A DNA stretch of 64,000 nt. Source: Streptomyces barringtoniae. Lineage in GTDB: Bacteria > Actinomycetota > Actinomycetes > Streptomycetales > Streptomycetaceae. Position numbers and translations under genes: made by a program. Shown one piece after another: positions 46,190-54,088 of this stretch. Every line of letters starts with the position of its first letter. Positions within the stretch are counted from its first letter, which is position 1. Location: assembly GCF_020819595.1 (NCBI RefSeq), contig NZ_JAJHNP010000006.1:62001-126000 (forward strand), written 5' to 3'. The notes under the pieces are model-generated. The model was not told the origin of the DNA. It ran no database searches and worked only from the letters and a program-made list of their open reading frames with translations.

Positions 46190-47056
46190 TCAGTGGACGG
46201 AGTGCTCCTCCAGCGGGAAGGTCCCGGAGACGACGTCCTCGGCGAACGACTTCACCGCGTTCCCCATGACCTCACGCAGGTCGGCGTACTTCTTCACGAA
46301 CTTCGGCACCCGGCCGGAGGTCAGCCCGAGCATGTCCGTCCAGACCAGGACCTGCGCGTCCGTCTCGGGACCGGCGCCGATCCCGACCGTCGGGATGTGC
46401 AGCACCCGCGTCACCTCGGCCGCCAGCTCCGCCGGGACGAGTTCGAGGACGACGGCGAAGGCGCCGGCGTCCTGTACGGCCTTGGCGTCGCGCAGCAGCT
46501 GCTGTGCCGCCTCCTCGCCGCGCCCCTGCACGCGGTAGCCCATCGCGTTCACGGACTGCGGGGTCAGGCCGATGTGGGCCATGACCGGGATGCCGGACTC
46601 GACCAGGAGGCGGATCTGGTCGTGCGAGCGCTCGCCGCCCTCCAGCTTGACCGCACCGACACCCGCCTCCTTCACCAGCCGGGTCGCCGAGCGCAGCGCC
46701 TGCACCGGGCCCTCCTGGTAGGAGCCGAAGGGGAGGTCGCCGACGATCAGGGCGCGCTGCGTGCCGCGTACGACGGCCGCCGACAGCATGGTCATCTCGT
46801 CGAGGGTGACGGGCACGGTCGTCTCGTACCCGAGGTGGCAGTTGCCCGCCGAGTCGCCGACCAGGATCACCGGGATCCCGGCCTCGTCGAAGACGGACGC
46901 GGTCATCGCGTCGTAGGCGGTGAGCATGGGCCACTTCTCGCCGCGTTCCTTGGCGAGGGTGATGTCGCGGACGGTGATGCGGCGGGTGCCCTTCCCCCCG
47001 TACAGCGCCTTGCTGCCGTCGGAAGGCTTGTGCTGGGCAGCCGAAAGCTGCGTCAT
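46190..47056 (-). CDS. panB: 3-methyl-2-oxobutanoate (ketopantoate) hydroxymethyltransferase
   Basis: The 288-residue enzyme transfers a hydroxymethyl group from methylenetetrahydrofolate to alpha-ketoisovalerate, the first committed step of pantothenate/CoA synthesis. Signatures: MLTAYDAMTASVFDEAGI, ILVGDSAGNCHLGYETTVPV (Mg2+-binding Asp), KLEGGERSHDQIRLL, PVMAHIGLTPQSVNAMGYRV and VLELVPAELA with the catalytic Glu. ATG 47056 is eight bases from GGAG; the upstream in-frame ATG (47077) lacks a proper site. It is monocistronic, divergent from the efflux MFS and flanked by its own terminator. Confidence 0.97.
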   Translation of the reverse strand: MTQLSAAQHKPSDGSKALYGGKGTRRITVRDITLAKERGEKWPMLTAYDAMTASVFDEAGIPVILVGDSAGNCHLGYETTVPVTLDEMTMLSAAVVRGTQRALIVGDLPFGSYQEGPVQALRSATRLVKEAGVGAVKLEGGERSHDQIRLLVESGIPVMAHIGLTPQSVNAMGYRVQGRGEEAAQQLLRDAKAVQDAGAFAVVLELVPAELAAEVTRVLHIPTVGIGAGPETDAQVLVWTDMLGLTSGRVPKFVKKYADLREVMGNAVKSFAEDVVSGTFPLEEHSVH

Positions 47057-47236
47057 GGCAACGGCTCCTTCAGTCATCTCGAGGCGCCCTGACGGCGTCC
47101 CCGGATCGCTTCCATGGTGGCACCTCGTGCCAGTCAGGACCAGGGGGGCCGGCTGTGATCCCCACCCATGGCCGATCCGCGCCCCTGCCGGACCCGAGCC
47201 ATGAGCGAGCTGTGTAAGGCCTTGGTAAAGAAGTAA

Positions 47237-47257
47237 GATACGAGACCGTTCCGTATC
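47237..47257 (+). promoter_or_regulatory. Candidate TetR operator of the efflux operon
   Basis: GATACG (47237-47242) and CGTATC (47252-47257) flank a partly symmetric centre, giving a 21-bp imperfect palindrome overlapping a TAAGAT -10-like box (47234-47239). It is 24 bp before the MFS ATG. Confidence 0.6.
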
Positions 47258-47280
47258 GAAATGGCCTTAGGCTCGGACAC

Positions 47281-48867
47281 ATGACAAGTCCCGTCCCTGC
47301 CTCCCGGATACCGGAAGCGGTGCACCGGCGCCGCTGGGCGATCCTCGGCGTGTTGATGCTGAGCCTGCTGATCGTGGTGCTCGACAACTCGATCCTGAAC
47401 GTCGCCATCAAGACCATCTCCAGCCCCGCGCCGACCGGCCTCGGCGCCACCCAGGGCCAGATCGAGTGGGCGATCAACGCCTACACCCTCGTCTTCGCCG
47501 GCCTGCTGTTCACCGCCGGCCTCATCGGCGACCGCCTCGGCCGCAAGAAGGTGCTGCTCGGCGGCATCGCCGTGTTCGGCATCGGCTCGATGCTGGCCGC
47601 CGAGTCCGGCTCGCCGGGCCAGCTGATCGCCTACCGCGCGCTGATGGCCCTCGGTGCCGCCTTCGTCATGCCCGCCACCCTCGCCGTCCTGATGAACGTC
47701 TTCGAGCGCGAGGAGCAGCCCAAGGCCATCGGCATCTGGGCGGGCGGCGTCGGCCTCGCGATCGCCATCGGGCCGATCACCGGCGGCGCGCTCCTCGACC
47801 ACTTCTGGTGGGGCTCGGTCTTCTTCGTCAACGTACCGATCGTGATCGTCGCACTGGTCCTGATGACCTGGCTGGTGCCCGACTCCCGTGATCCCAGGCC
47901 CGGCCGCCTCGACCCCATCGGCGTCGTCCTGTCCGTCGTCGGCCTGGTCCTGCTGGTCTACGGCATCATCAAGGGCGGCGAACTCGCCGACTTCACCGAC
48001 GCCAAGGTGCTGGCGACCATCGTCGCCGGTCTCGTCGTCCTGGCCGGCTTCGTCGTCTTCGAGAAGCGCAGCGACCACCCGTCGCTCGACATCACCTACT
48101 TCAAGAACAAGGCCTTCTCGGCCGCCATGACCGCCATCGCGCTGGTCTTCTTCGCACTGATGGGCGTCACGTTCTTCGGTGTCTTCTACACCCAGAGCGT
48201 GCGCGGCTACTCGCCGCTGGAGTCCGGTGTGCTGATGCTGCCGCTCGCCTGCGCCCAGCTGATCTTCGCGCCGCGCGCCCGGCTGCTGGTCGACCGGTTC
48301 GGCAACAAGGCCACGACCACCGCCGGCCTGGTGCTGATCGCCGCCACCCTGGCCGCGTTCGCCACGTTCGAGGCCGACACCCCGATCTGGATCCTCGAGG
48401 TCGTCTTCTTCCTCATGGGCACCGGCATGGCGTACATCATGACGCCGACCTCGGTCGTCATCATGCAGGCCCTGCCACGCGAGAAGGCCGGCTCCGCCTC
48501 CGCGCTCAGCAACACCTTCCGCCAGGTCGGCGGCGCCCTCGGCATCGCCGTACTCGGCTCGGTGCTCGCCACGTCCTACCGCAACGGCATCGAGGGCAGG
48601 CTCGGCATGCTGCCGCCCGCCCTGCGCGACAAGGCGGCCGAGTCCCTCGAGGCCACCCTCGGCATCGCCGGCAAGCTCGGCCCGCAGGGCAAGGCCCTGG
48701 TCACCCCGGCCAACGACGCGTTCCTGCACGCCATGCACGTCACCGCCCTGTGCGGAGTGGGCGTGGCGCTGATCGGCGCCGTGGTGACGGCCCTGTTCCT
48801 GCCCGGCAGGCCGCCGGCCGCTCAAGCGGGCGAGCAGGAAGCGGAGTTGGTCGCGGCCGCGGACTGA
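47281..48867 (+). CDS. MFS efflux transporter, DHA2 (EmrB/QacA) family
   Basis: The 528-residue protein has about 14 membrane segments, the DHA2 hallmark, with [13 protein letters not shown] in TM1, motif A as [16 protein letters not shown], and motif C-like [19 protein letters not shown] in TM5. Such proteins export drugs or secondary metabolites using the proton gradient. The TetR gene 87 bp downstream is co-directional and likely represses this promoter via the GATACG palindrome. The ribosome binding site is weak. The exported compound is unknown. Confidence 0.93.
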   Translation: MTSPVPASRIPEAVHRRRWAILGVLMLSLLIVVLDNSILNVAIKTISSPAPTGLGATQGQIEWAINAYTLVFAGLLFTAGLIGDRLGRKKVLLGGIAVFGIGSMLAAESGSPGQLIAYRALMALGAAFVMPATLAVLMNVFEREEQPKAIGIWAGGVGLAIAIGPITGGALLDHFWWGSVFFVNVPIVIVALVLMTWLVPDSRDPRPGRLDPIGVVLSVVGLVLLVYGIIKGGELADFTDAKVLATIVAGLVVLAGFVVFEKRSDHPSLDITYFKNKAFSAAMTAIALVFFALMGVTFFGVFYTQSVRGYSPLESGVLMLPLACAQLIFAPRARLLVDRFGNKATTTAGLVLIAATLAAFATFEADTPIWILEVVFFLMGTGMAYIMTPTSVVIMQALPREKAGSASALSNTFRQVGGALGIAVLGSVLATSYRNGIEGRLGMLPPALRDKAAESLEATLGIAGKLGPQGKALVTPANDAFLHAMHVTALCGVGVALIGAVVTALFLPGRPPAAQAGEQEAELVAAAD

Positions 48868-48954
48868 CGCGGGCCGCGGCCGTACAACGGTCGTACACGG
48901 GGGAAGGAGGCCGCTGCGGGACAATTCCCGCAGCACAGTGAGAGGACGGACGAC

Positions 48955-49584
48955 GTGAGCCTTGCCGAGAGCCGGCCGCGACCGGACGGACCCGTGCGGG
49001 GACGACCCCGCAGCGAGGCCGTGGAACGGGCCATTCTGGAAGGCGTGATGAAGCTCCTGGAGGACGGCGTACCGCTCGCCGAACTCTCCATCGAGCGCGT
49101 CGCGCGCACGGCCGGAGTCGGCAAGGCCACCATCTACCGCCGCTGGAGCGGCAAGGAGGAACTGTTCGTCGACGTCATGCGCGCCGCCGAACCCCCCGAC
49201 CCGGTACTCCCCGGCACCTCCATGCGCGACGACCTGGTCGCCCTGCTGGAGTCGCTGCGCCAACGCGGCCTGGTCAGCCGCTCCTCCGCGATCCTGCACA
49301 ACGTCTACGCCCAGATGAAGTCCAGCCCCAGGATCTGGTCGGCGTACCACGCCGCGGTCGTCGAGCCCCGGCGCGCCCTCGGTCTCGACGTGCTGCGCCG
49401 CGGACAGCGCAACGGCGAACTGCGCACGGACGTCGACCTGGAGCTGGCCAACGACATGTTCGTCGGCCCCATGCTCGTGCGCTCCGTCCTGCGCCGCGAC
49501 GGCGCACTGCCCGAGGGCCTGGCCGAGCAGATCGTCGACTCCGTTCTGGAAGGCCTACGGCCCGTCAGCTCGACAGCCTCGTAG
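48955..49584 (+). CDS. TetR family transcriptional regulator
   Basis: The 209-residue regulator has an HTH (LSIERVARTAGVGKATIYRR followed by WSGKEELFVDVM) and a C-terminal TetR_C domain (SSPRIWSAYHAAVVEPRRAL). A basic GRPRSEAVERAIL segment precedes the HTH, as in repressors of efflux pumps. The GTG start has GAGGACG upstream. It sits directly downstream of the DHA2 transporter and probably represses it, responding to the exported compound. Confidence 0.92.
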   Translation: MSLAESRPRPDGPVRGRPRSEAVERAILEGVMKLLEDGVPLAELSIERVARTAGVGKATIYRRWSGKEELFVDVMRAAEPPDPVLPGTSMRDDLVALLESLRQRGLVSRSSAILHNVYAQMKSSPRIWSAYHAAVVEPRRALGLDVLRRGQRNGELRTDVDLELANDMFVGPMLVRSVLRRDGALPEGLAEQIVDSVLEGLRPVSSTAS

Positions 49585-49771
49585 CGCTCATGTGCGCGTT
49601 CTGTCACAGACCCCATGGTTTCGGGGGTAACCGGAACTCACTGCCCCGCCTCGATCGTCCTCGTCTTCCGTACGGCCGTCATGGGACGGCGGGATCGGAG
49701 CCGATCATCCCCTAGGGTCGGAAGAACACGGGGGAACGACGGTGTGCACGGCAGGCAGTGAGGCAGACGGT

Positions 49772-50821
49772 ATGGCGCAGCAGGCGTACATGACGGAGAC
49801 GGACAACGGCGGCTCGGGGCCCGAGCGACCCGGATCCCGGCTTCGGCGCCTGGTGCACCGCCTGCTGGCCGGCTGGCGCGGTGACCCGCGCATCTGGCGC
49901 CGGGGCATCGTCCTCGCGCTCCTCGCCCTCCTGCTCGCCCTGGTGATGCTGCTGCACTCGCGCATCCCGAACCAGGTGGGCAACCTCGGCAGCCTCACCG
50001 AGACGTTTCTGCCGTGGCTCGGCCTCGCCATCCCGGTACTGCTGCTCCTCGGGCTGCTGCGGAGGTCGGCGACCGCGCTGATCGCCGTACTCCTTCCGGC
50101 CGTCGTGTGGCTGAACCTCTTCGGCGGGCTGCTCACCGACAAGACGGGCTCGGGCGGCGACCTGATGGTGGCGTCGCACAACGTCAACGCCGAGAATCCC
50201 GACCCCGCCGCGACGGCCCGTGAGGTGGCCGCCTCCGGCGCCGACGTGGTGGCCCTGGAGGAGGTCCCGGGCACGGCCGTGTCCACCTACGAGAAGGCGC
50301 TCGCGCCGACGTACGGGTATCACGGTGTCGAGGGCACGGTCGGTCTGTGGAGCAAGTACCCGATGAGCGACGTGCGGGCGGTGGACATCAAGCTCGGCTG
50401 GAAGCGCGCGATGCGCGCCACCGTGACCACGCCGAAGGGCCCCATCGCGGTGTACGTCGCCCACATGCCCTCGGTGCGGGTGAAGGTGGAGGCCGGGTTC
50501 ACCGCACGGCAGCGCGACAAGAGCGCCGACGCGCTCGGCGAGGCCATCGCCGGGGAGCCGCTGAAGCGGGTGGTGCTGCTCGGCGACCTGAACGGCACGA
50601 TGAACGACCGTTCGCTCAACGCCGTCACCTCCCAGATGCGCTCCACGCAGGGCGCGGCGGGCAGCGGCTTCGGGTTCAGCTGGCCGGCGTCGTTCCCGAT
50701 GGCGCGGATCGACCAGATCATGGTCAGGGGCATGGATCCGGAGAGTTCCTGGACACTGCCGCGCACCGGCAGCGACCACCTTCCCGTGGCTGCCCGTGTG
50801 AAGCTGGACACGTCGGCGTAA
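49772..50821 (+). CDS. Membrane-anchored endonuclease/exonuclease/phosphatase-family protein
   Basis: The 349-residue protein has three hydrophobic segments (about residues 45-65, 75-95 and 100-115) followed by an extracytoplasmic EEP domain: MVASHNVNAENPDPA (N-terminal metal-ligand Asn), VVALEEVPG (catalytic-type Glu), LLGDLNGTMNDRSL (GDLN box) and GSDHLPVAARV (terminal SDH box). All core EEP residues are intact, so it should be an active phosphodiesterase or nuclease acting outside the membrane. ATG 49772 follows GAGG by eight bases; GTG 49742 (GGGGGA upstream) is an alternative. A GATCGG-AG-CCGATC palindrome lies upstream at 49693-49706. Confidence 0.9.
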   Translation: MAQQAYMTETDNGGSGPERPGSRLRRLVHRLLAGWRGDPRIWRRGIVLALLALLLALVMLLHSRIPNQVGNLGSLTETFLPWLGLAIPVLLLLGLLRRSATALIAVLLPAVVWLNLFGGLLTDKTGSGGDLMVASHNVNAENPDPAATAREVAASGADVVALEEVPGTAVSTYEKALAPTYGYHGVEGTVGLWSKYPMSDVRAVDIKLGWKRAMRATVTTPKGPIAVYVAHMPSVRVKVEAGFTARQRDKSADALGEAIAGEPLKRVVLLGDLNGTMNDRSLNAVTSQMRSTQGAAGSGFGFSWPASFPMARIDQIMVRGMDPESSWTLPRTGSDHLPVAARVKLDTSA

Positions 50822-50851
50822 CCCCTTGGAATACTGGGCCTGAGAGGCTTT

Positions 50852-50882
50852 GTTCCGCAACTGAACATAAGCTGTACGGAAC
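50852..50882 (+). promoter_or_regulatory. Inverted repeat upstream of MFS gene
   Basis: GTTCCG (50852-50857) and CGGAAC (50877-50882) form an inverted repeat with a 19-base gap containing TGAACATAAG, about 45 bp before the ATG. It may be an operator or leader hairpin. Confidence 0.35.
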
Positions 50883-50927
50883 TCCGCTCTCCCACTCCTC
50901 TTCGACTTCGAAAGGCACAGGCCCTTC

Positions 50928-52151
50928 ATGCCCCTGGCCCTGCTCGCTCTGGCCGTCGGCGCTTTCGGTATAGGTACGACCGAGTTCGTGATGATGGGCC
51001 TGTTGCCCGACGTCGCGGACGACCTGCACATCTCCATCCCCGCCGCCGGTCACCTGGTCTCGGCGTACGCGCTGGGCGTGGTGATCGGCGCCCCGCTGCT
51101 GGCCGCGCTCACGGCCCGCATGTCCCGCCGCACGGTCCTGATCGCCCTGATGGCCCTGTTCGTGGCGGGCAACGCCCTCTCGGCGCTGGCCCCCGGAAAC
51201 GACTCCCTGCTGGCCGCCCGCTTCCTCAGCGGCCTGCCGCACGGCGCCTTCTTCGGCGTGGGAGCGGTCGTCGCCACGACCATGGTCCCGCCGGAGCGCA
51301 AGGCCCGCTCGGTGTCCCTGATGTTCCTCGGCCTGACCGTCGCCAACATCGCGGGCGTACCGGCGGCCACGCTGATGGGCCAGCACCTGGGCTGGCGGGC
51401 CACCTTCCTGGGCGTGAGCGCGATCGGCCTCGCCGCGATCGCCTCGCTGGCGCTGCTGATCCCGCACGACCGCGGATCCCTCGCCTCCTCGAGCGGCCTG
51501 CGCGGCGAACTGGCCGCGCTGAAGTCCCTCCCGGTCTGGCTGGCCCTGGGGACGACGGTGGCGGGCTTCGGCGCGCTCTTCGCGGCCTACAGCTATGTGA
51601 CCCCGATGCTGACCGGGTCGGCCGGTTTCGCGGAGGGCGACGTGACGCTGCTCCTGGCCCTGTTCGGGGTGGGCGCCACCGCGGGCAACCTGCTGGGCGG
51701 CCGCCTGGCGGACCACTCGCTGCGGGGCACGCTGTTCGGCGGCCTGGCCTCACTGGGGCTCGTGCTCCTGGTGTTCCCCCTCCTCATGCGGGCGGAGTGG
51801 AGCGCGGCGCTCGCGGTGACCCTGCTGGGCATGGCGGCGTTCATCACGGGTTCGCCGCTGCAGCTGATGGTGATGGAGAAGGCGGCCGCGGCTCCCTCGC
51901 TGGCCTCCTCGGCCAACCAGGCGGCCTTCAACCTGGCGAACGCCGGCGGCGCCTGGATCGGCGGCCTGGCGCTGGCGGCGGGCTGCGGTACGACGTCCCC
52001 CGCGCTGGCGGGCGCGATGCTGGCGGTGCTGGGGCTGGGCGTGGCGAGCGTGGCGTACGCGGTGGACCGGCGCCGGGTGACTCCGTCGGCGGGGCGGGAG
52101 AGGCTGGTCGCCTCCCACGTGCCGGAGGGGTCGGGGGCTCTGCAGCACTGA
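50928..52151 (+). CDS. MFS transporter, DHA1 (AraJ/Cml-like) family
   Basis: The 407-residue protein has 12 membrane segments and begins ALLALAVGAFGIGTTEFVMM, the TM1 signature of the AraJ/chloramphenicol-exporter group, with motif A as AALTARMSRRTVL and GGRLADHSLRG. It probably exports drugs or sugars; the substrate cannot be told. ATG 50928 has a weak site (GAAAGG about 13 bases upstream). The TGA at 52149 is followed after 9 bp by the TGTCGG repeat array of the ABC operon. Confidence 0.9.
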   Translation: MPLALLALAVGAFGIGTTEFVMMGLLPDVADDLHISIPAAGHLVSAYALGVVIGAPLLAALTARMSRRTVLIALMALFVAGNALSALAPGNDSLLAARFLSGLPHGAFFGVGAVVATTMVPPERKARSVSLMFLGLTVANIAGVPAATLMGQHLGWRATFLGVSAIGLAAIASLALLIPHDRGSLASSSGLRGELAALKSLPVWLALGTTVAGFGALFAAYSYVTPMLTGSAGFAEGDVTLLLALFGVGATAGNLLGGRLADHSLRGTLFGGLASLGLVLLVFPLLMRAEWSAALAVTLLGMAAFITGSPLQLMVMEKAAAAPSLASSANQAAFNLANAGGAWIGGLALAAGCGTTSPALAGAMLAVLGLGVASVAYAVDRRRVTPSAGRERLVASHVPEGSGALQH

Positions 52152-52160
52152 CCCCGGGCG

Positions 52161-52226
52161 TGTCGGCGGGCTGTCGGCGTGGTGTCGGTCGGCTGTCGGT
52201 GGTTTGTCGGCGGGCCCTGGCACCGT
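52161..52226 (+). promoter_or_regulatory. Five TGTCGG repeats in exact 11-bp phase; candidate SARP-type activator site
   Basis: TGTCGG starts at 52161, 52172, 52183, 52194 and 52205, each exactly 11 bp apart. SARP/AfsR-type activators bind direct heptamers separated by 4 bp, i.e. 11-bp phase, just upstream of the -10. CACCGT at 52221-52226 is a plausible weak -10, and the ABC gene ATG is at 52234 with no ribosome binding site, suggesting a leaderless transcript. A large AfsR-like gene lies at the far end of the operon. Confidence 0.55.
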
Positions 52227-52233
52227 CTTCCCC

Positions 52234-53259
52234 ATGACGCGAATCGATGACAACCCCGTCGGCGGGGGCCACGCCGTGACGGTGCGGGGGCTGGTCAAGC
52301 ACTACGGCGAGACCAAGGCGCTGGACGGTGTCGACCTGGACGTGCGCGAGGGCACCGTGATGGGTGTGCTCGGTCCGAACGGCGCCGGCAAGACCACCCT
52401 CGTGCGGATCCTGTCCACCCTGATCACCCCGGACGCCGGCCGGGCCACCGTGGCCGGGTACGACGTCGTACGGCAGCCCCGGCAGCTGCGCCGGGTGATA
52501 GGGCTCACCGGGCAGTACGCCTCCGTGGACGAGAAGCTGCCCGGCTGGGAGAACCTGTACATGATCGGCCGGCTGCTGGACCTGTCCCGCAAGGACGCCC
52601 GCGCCCGAGCCGACGAGCTGCTGGAGCGGTTCTCCCTGACGGAGGCGGCCAGGCGGCCGGCGAGCACGTACTCCGGCGGTATGCGGCGGCGGCTCGATCT
52701 CGCCGCCTCGATGATCGGGCGGCCGGCCGTGCTCTACCTCGACGAGCCGACCACCGGACTCGACCCCCGTACCCGCAACGAGGTGTGGGACGAGGTGAAG
52801 GCGATGGTCGGCGACGGCGTCACCGTGCTGCTGACCACCCAGTACATGGAGGAGGCCGAGCAGCTCGCCACCGAGCTGACCGTGGTCGACCGCGGCAAGG
52901 TCATCGCCAACGGCGGGATCGAGGAGCTGAAGGCCCGCGTCGGCGGACGCACCCTCCGGGTCCGGCCGGTCGACCCGCTGCAGCTGCGCCCGCTCGCCGA
53001 CATGCTGGACGAACTGGGCATCACCGGGCTCGCCACCACCACCGTGGACACCGAGTCCGGGACCCTGCTGGTGCCGGTCCTCAGCGACGAGCAGCTGACC
53101 GCCGTGGTCGGCGCGGTCACCGCGCGCGGCATCACGATCTCCTCCATCACCACCGAACTGCCCAGCCTGGACGAGGTGTTCCTGTCCCTCACCGGCCACC
53201 GCGCCAGTGCCCCGCAGGACACCGTGCCCGCCGACGCCCGCGAGGAGGTCGCCGTATGA
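52234..53259 (+). CDS. ABC transporter ATPase, DrrA-type drug exporter
   Basis: The 341-residue ATPase has Walker A (GPNGAGKTTL), the Q-loop LTGQYASVDEKL typical of DrrA, signature YSGGMRRRLDLA, Walker B (AVLYLDEPTTGLD) and the H-loop region LLTTQYMEEAEQLA. The C-terminal extension LSLDEVFLSLTG matches the DrrA CREEM-containing family end. It powers the permease encoded immediately downstream (ATGA overlap). DrrAB pairs export antibiotics or lipids. The ATG at 52234 lacks a ribosome binding site, so a leaderless mRNA is likely. Confidence 0.94.
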   Translation: MTRIDDNPVGGGHAVTVRGLVKHYGETKALDGVDLDVREGTVMGVLGPNGAGKTTLVRILSTLITPDAGRATVAGYDVVRQPRQLRRVIGLTGQYASVDEKLPGWENLYMIGRLLDLSRKDARARADELLERFSLTEAARRPASTYSGGMRRRLDLAASMIGRPAVLYLDEPTTGLDPRTRNEVWDEVKAMVGDGVTVLLTTQYMEEAEQLATELTVVDRGKVIANGGIEELKARVGGRTLRVRPVDPLQLRPLADMLDELGITGLATTTVDTESGTLLVPVLSDEQLTAVVGAVTARGITISSITTELPSLDEVFLSLTGHRASAPQDTVPADAREEVAV

Positions 53260-54077
53260 GCGCCACCACAGTCACTTCCGCAGTCACTTCGGCCGACACC
53301 CGCATCCCGCTGCGCGGGCACCTGCGGCACACCGGAGCCCTGCTGCGCCGCAATCTGCTCTGGATCCGCCAGGACCCGGAGTCGATGTTCGACGCGCTGC
53401 TGATGCCGGTCATCTTCACCCTGCTGTTCGTGTACGTCTTCGGCGGCTCGATCGGGAAGGCGCTGGGCGGCGGACAGCAGGCCTACGTCCAGTACGTCGT
53501 GCCCGGCCTCATGGCCATGACCAGCCTGTCCATGGCCCAGGGCGTCGGCACCGGCTTCAACCAGGACTTCAACAGCGGGGTCATGGACCGCTTCCGGTCC
53601 CTGCCGATCGGACGCGGTTCCGTGCTCTTCGCGAAGATCGCGGTGGAGCTGGCCCGGATGCTGATCGCGACGGCCGTGCTGATGGTCGTCGGTGTCCTGG
53701 TGGGCTTCGACATCACCCACTGGGCCGGGCTGTTCGCCGCCGTGGGTCTGGCGACGCTCTTCGCCTCGTCCATCATGTGGGTGTTCCTGACCCTCGGTGT
53801 GATCATGAAGAACGCGCAGTCCGTGCAGGCGATGGGCTTTCTGACGCTGTTCCCGCTCCAGTTCGGCTCGTCGATCTTCGCGCCGACGAACTCGATGCCG
53901 GGCTGGCTGCGCCACTTCACCGACTACAACCCGATGTCCGGCCTGGCCGACGCCGCACGCGGCCTGATGAACGGCGGACCGGTCGCGCACGGCCTGTGGG
54001 TGACACTGGCCTGGTCGGTGGGCATCACTGCGGTCATGGCGCCGATCGCCATCCACAAGTTCCGCACGAAGAGCTGA
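53256..54077 (+). CDS. ABC-2 type permease, DrrB-like
   Basis: The 273-residue membrane protein has six hydrophobic segments and ABC-2 features: LLRRNLLWIRQDPESMFDAL at the N-terminal amphipathic region, LPIGRGSVLFAKI, and YNPMSGLADAARGLMNGG near the end. ATG 53256 overlaps the ATPase TGA (ATGA) and has GAGGAGG upstream. Together the two proteins form an exporter of unknown substrate. It is convergent with the AfsR-like gene, with only 11 bp between stops. Confidence 0.94.
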   Translation: MSATTVTSAVTSADTRIPLRGHLRHTGALLRRNLLWIRQDPESMFDALLMPVIFTLLFVYVFGGSIGKALGGGQQAYVQYVVPGLMAMTSLSMAQGVGTGFNQDFNSGVMDRFRSLPIGRGSVLFAKIAVELARMLIATAVLMVVGVLVGFDITHWAGLFAAVGLATLFASSIMWVFLTLGVIMKNAQSVQAMGFLTLFPLQFGSSIFAPTNSMPGWLRHFTDYNPMSGLADAARGLMNGGPVAHGLWVTLAWSVGITAVMAPIAIHKFRTKS

Positions 54078-54088
54078 CGCCCCCGGCG

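Noticed and set aside
52161..52210. Possible CRISPR or simple microsatellite reading of the TGTCGG series
   Set aside because: Intervening 5-mers vary while the hexamer and 11-bp phase are exact, which suits protein binding on one DNA face better than slippage; no cas genes exist.
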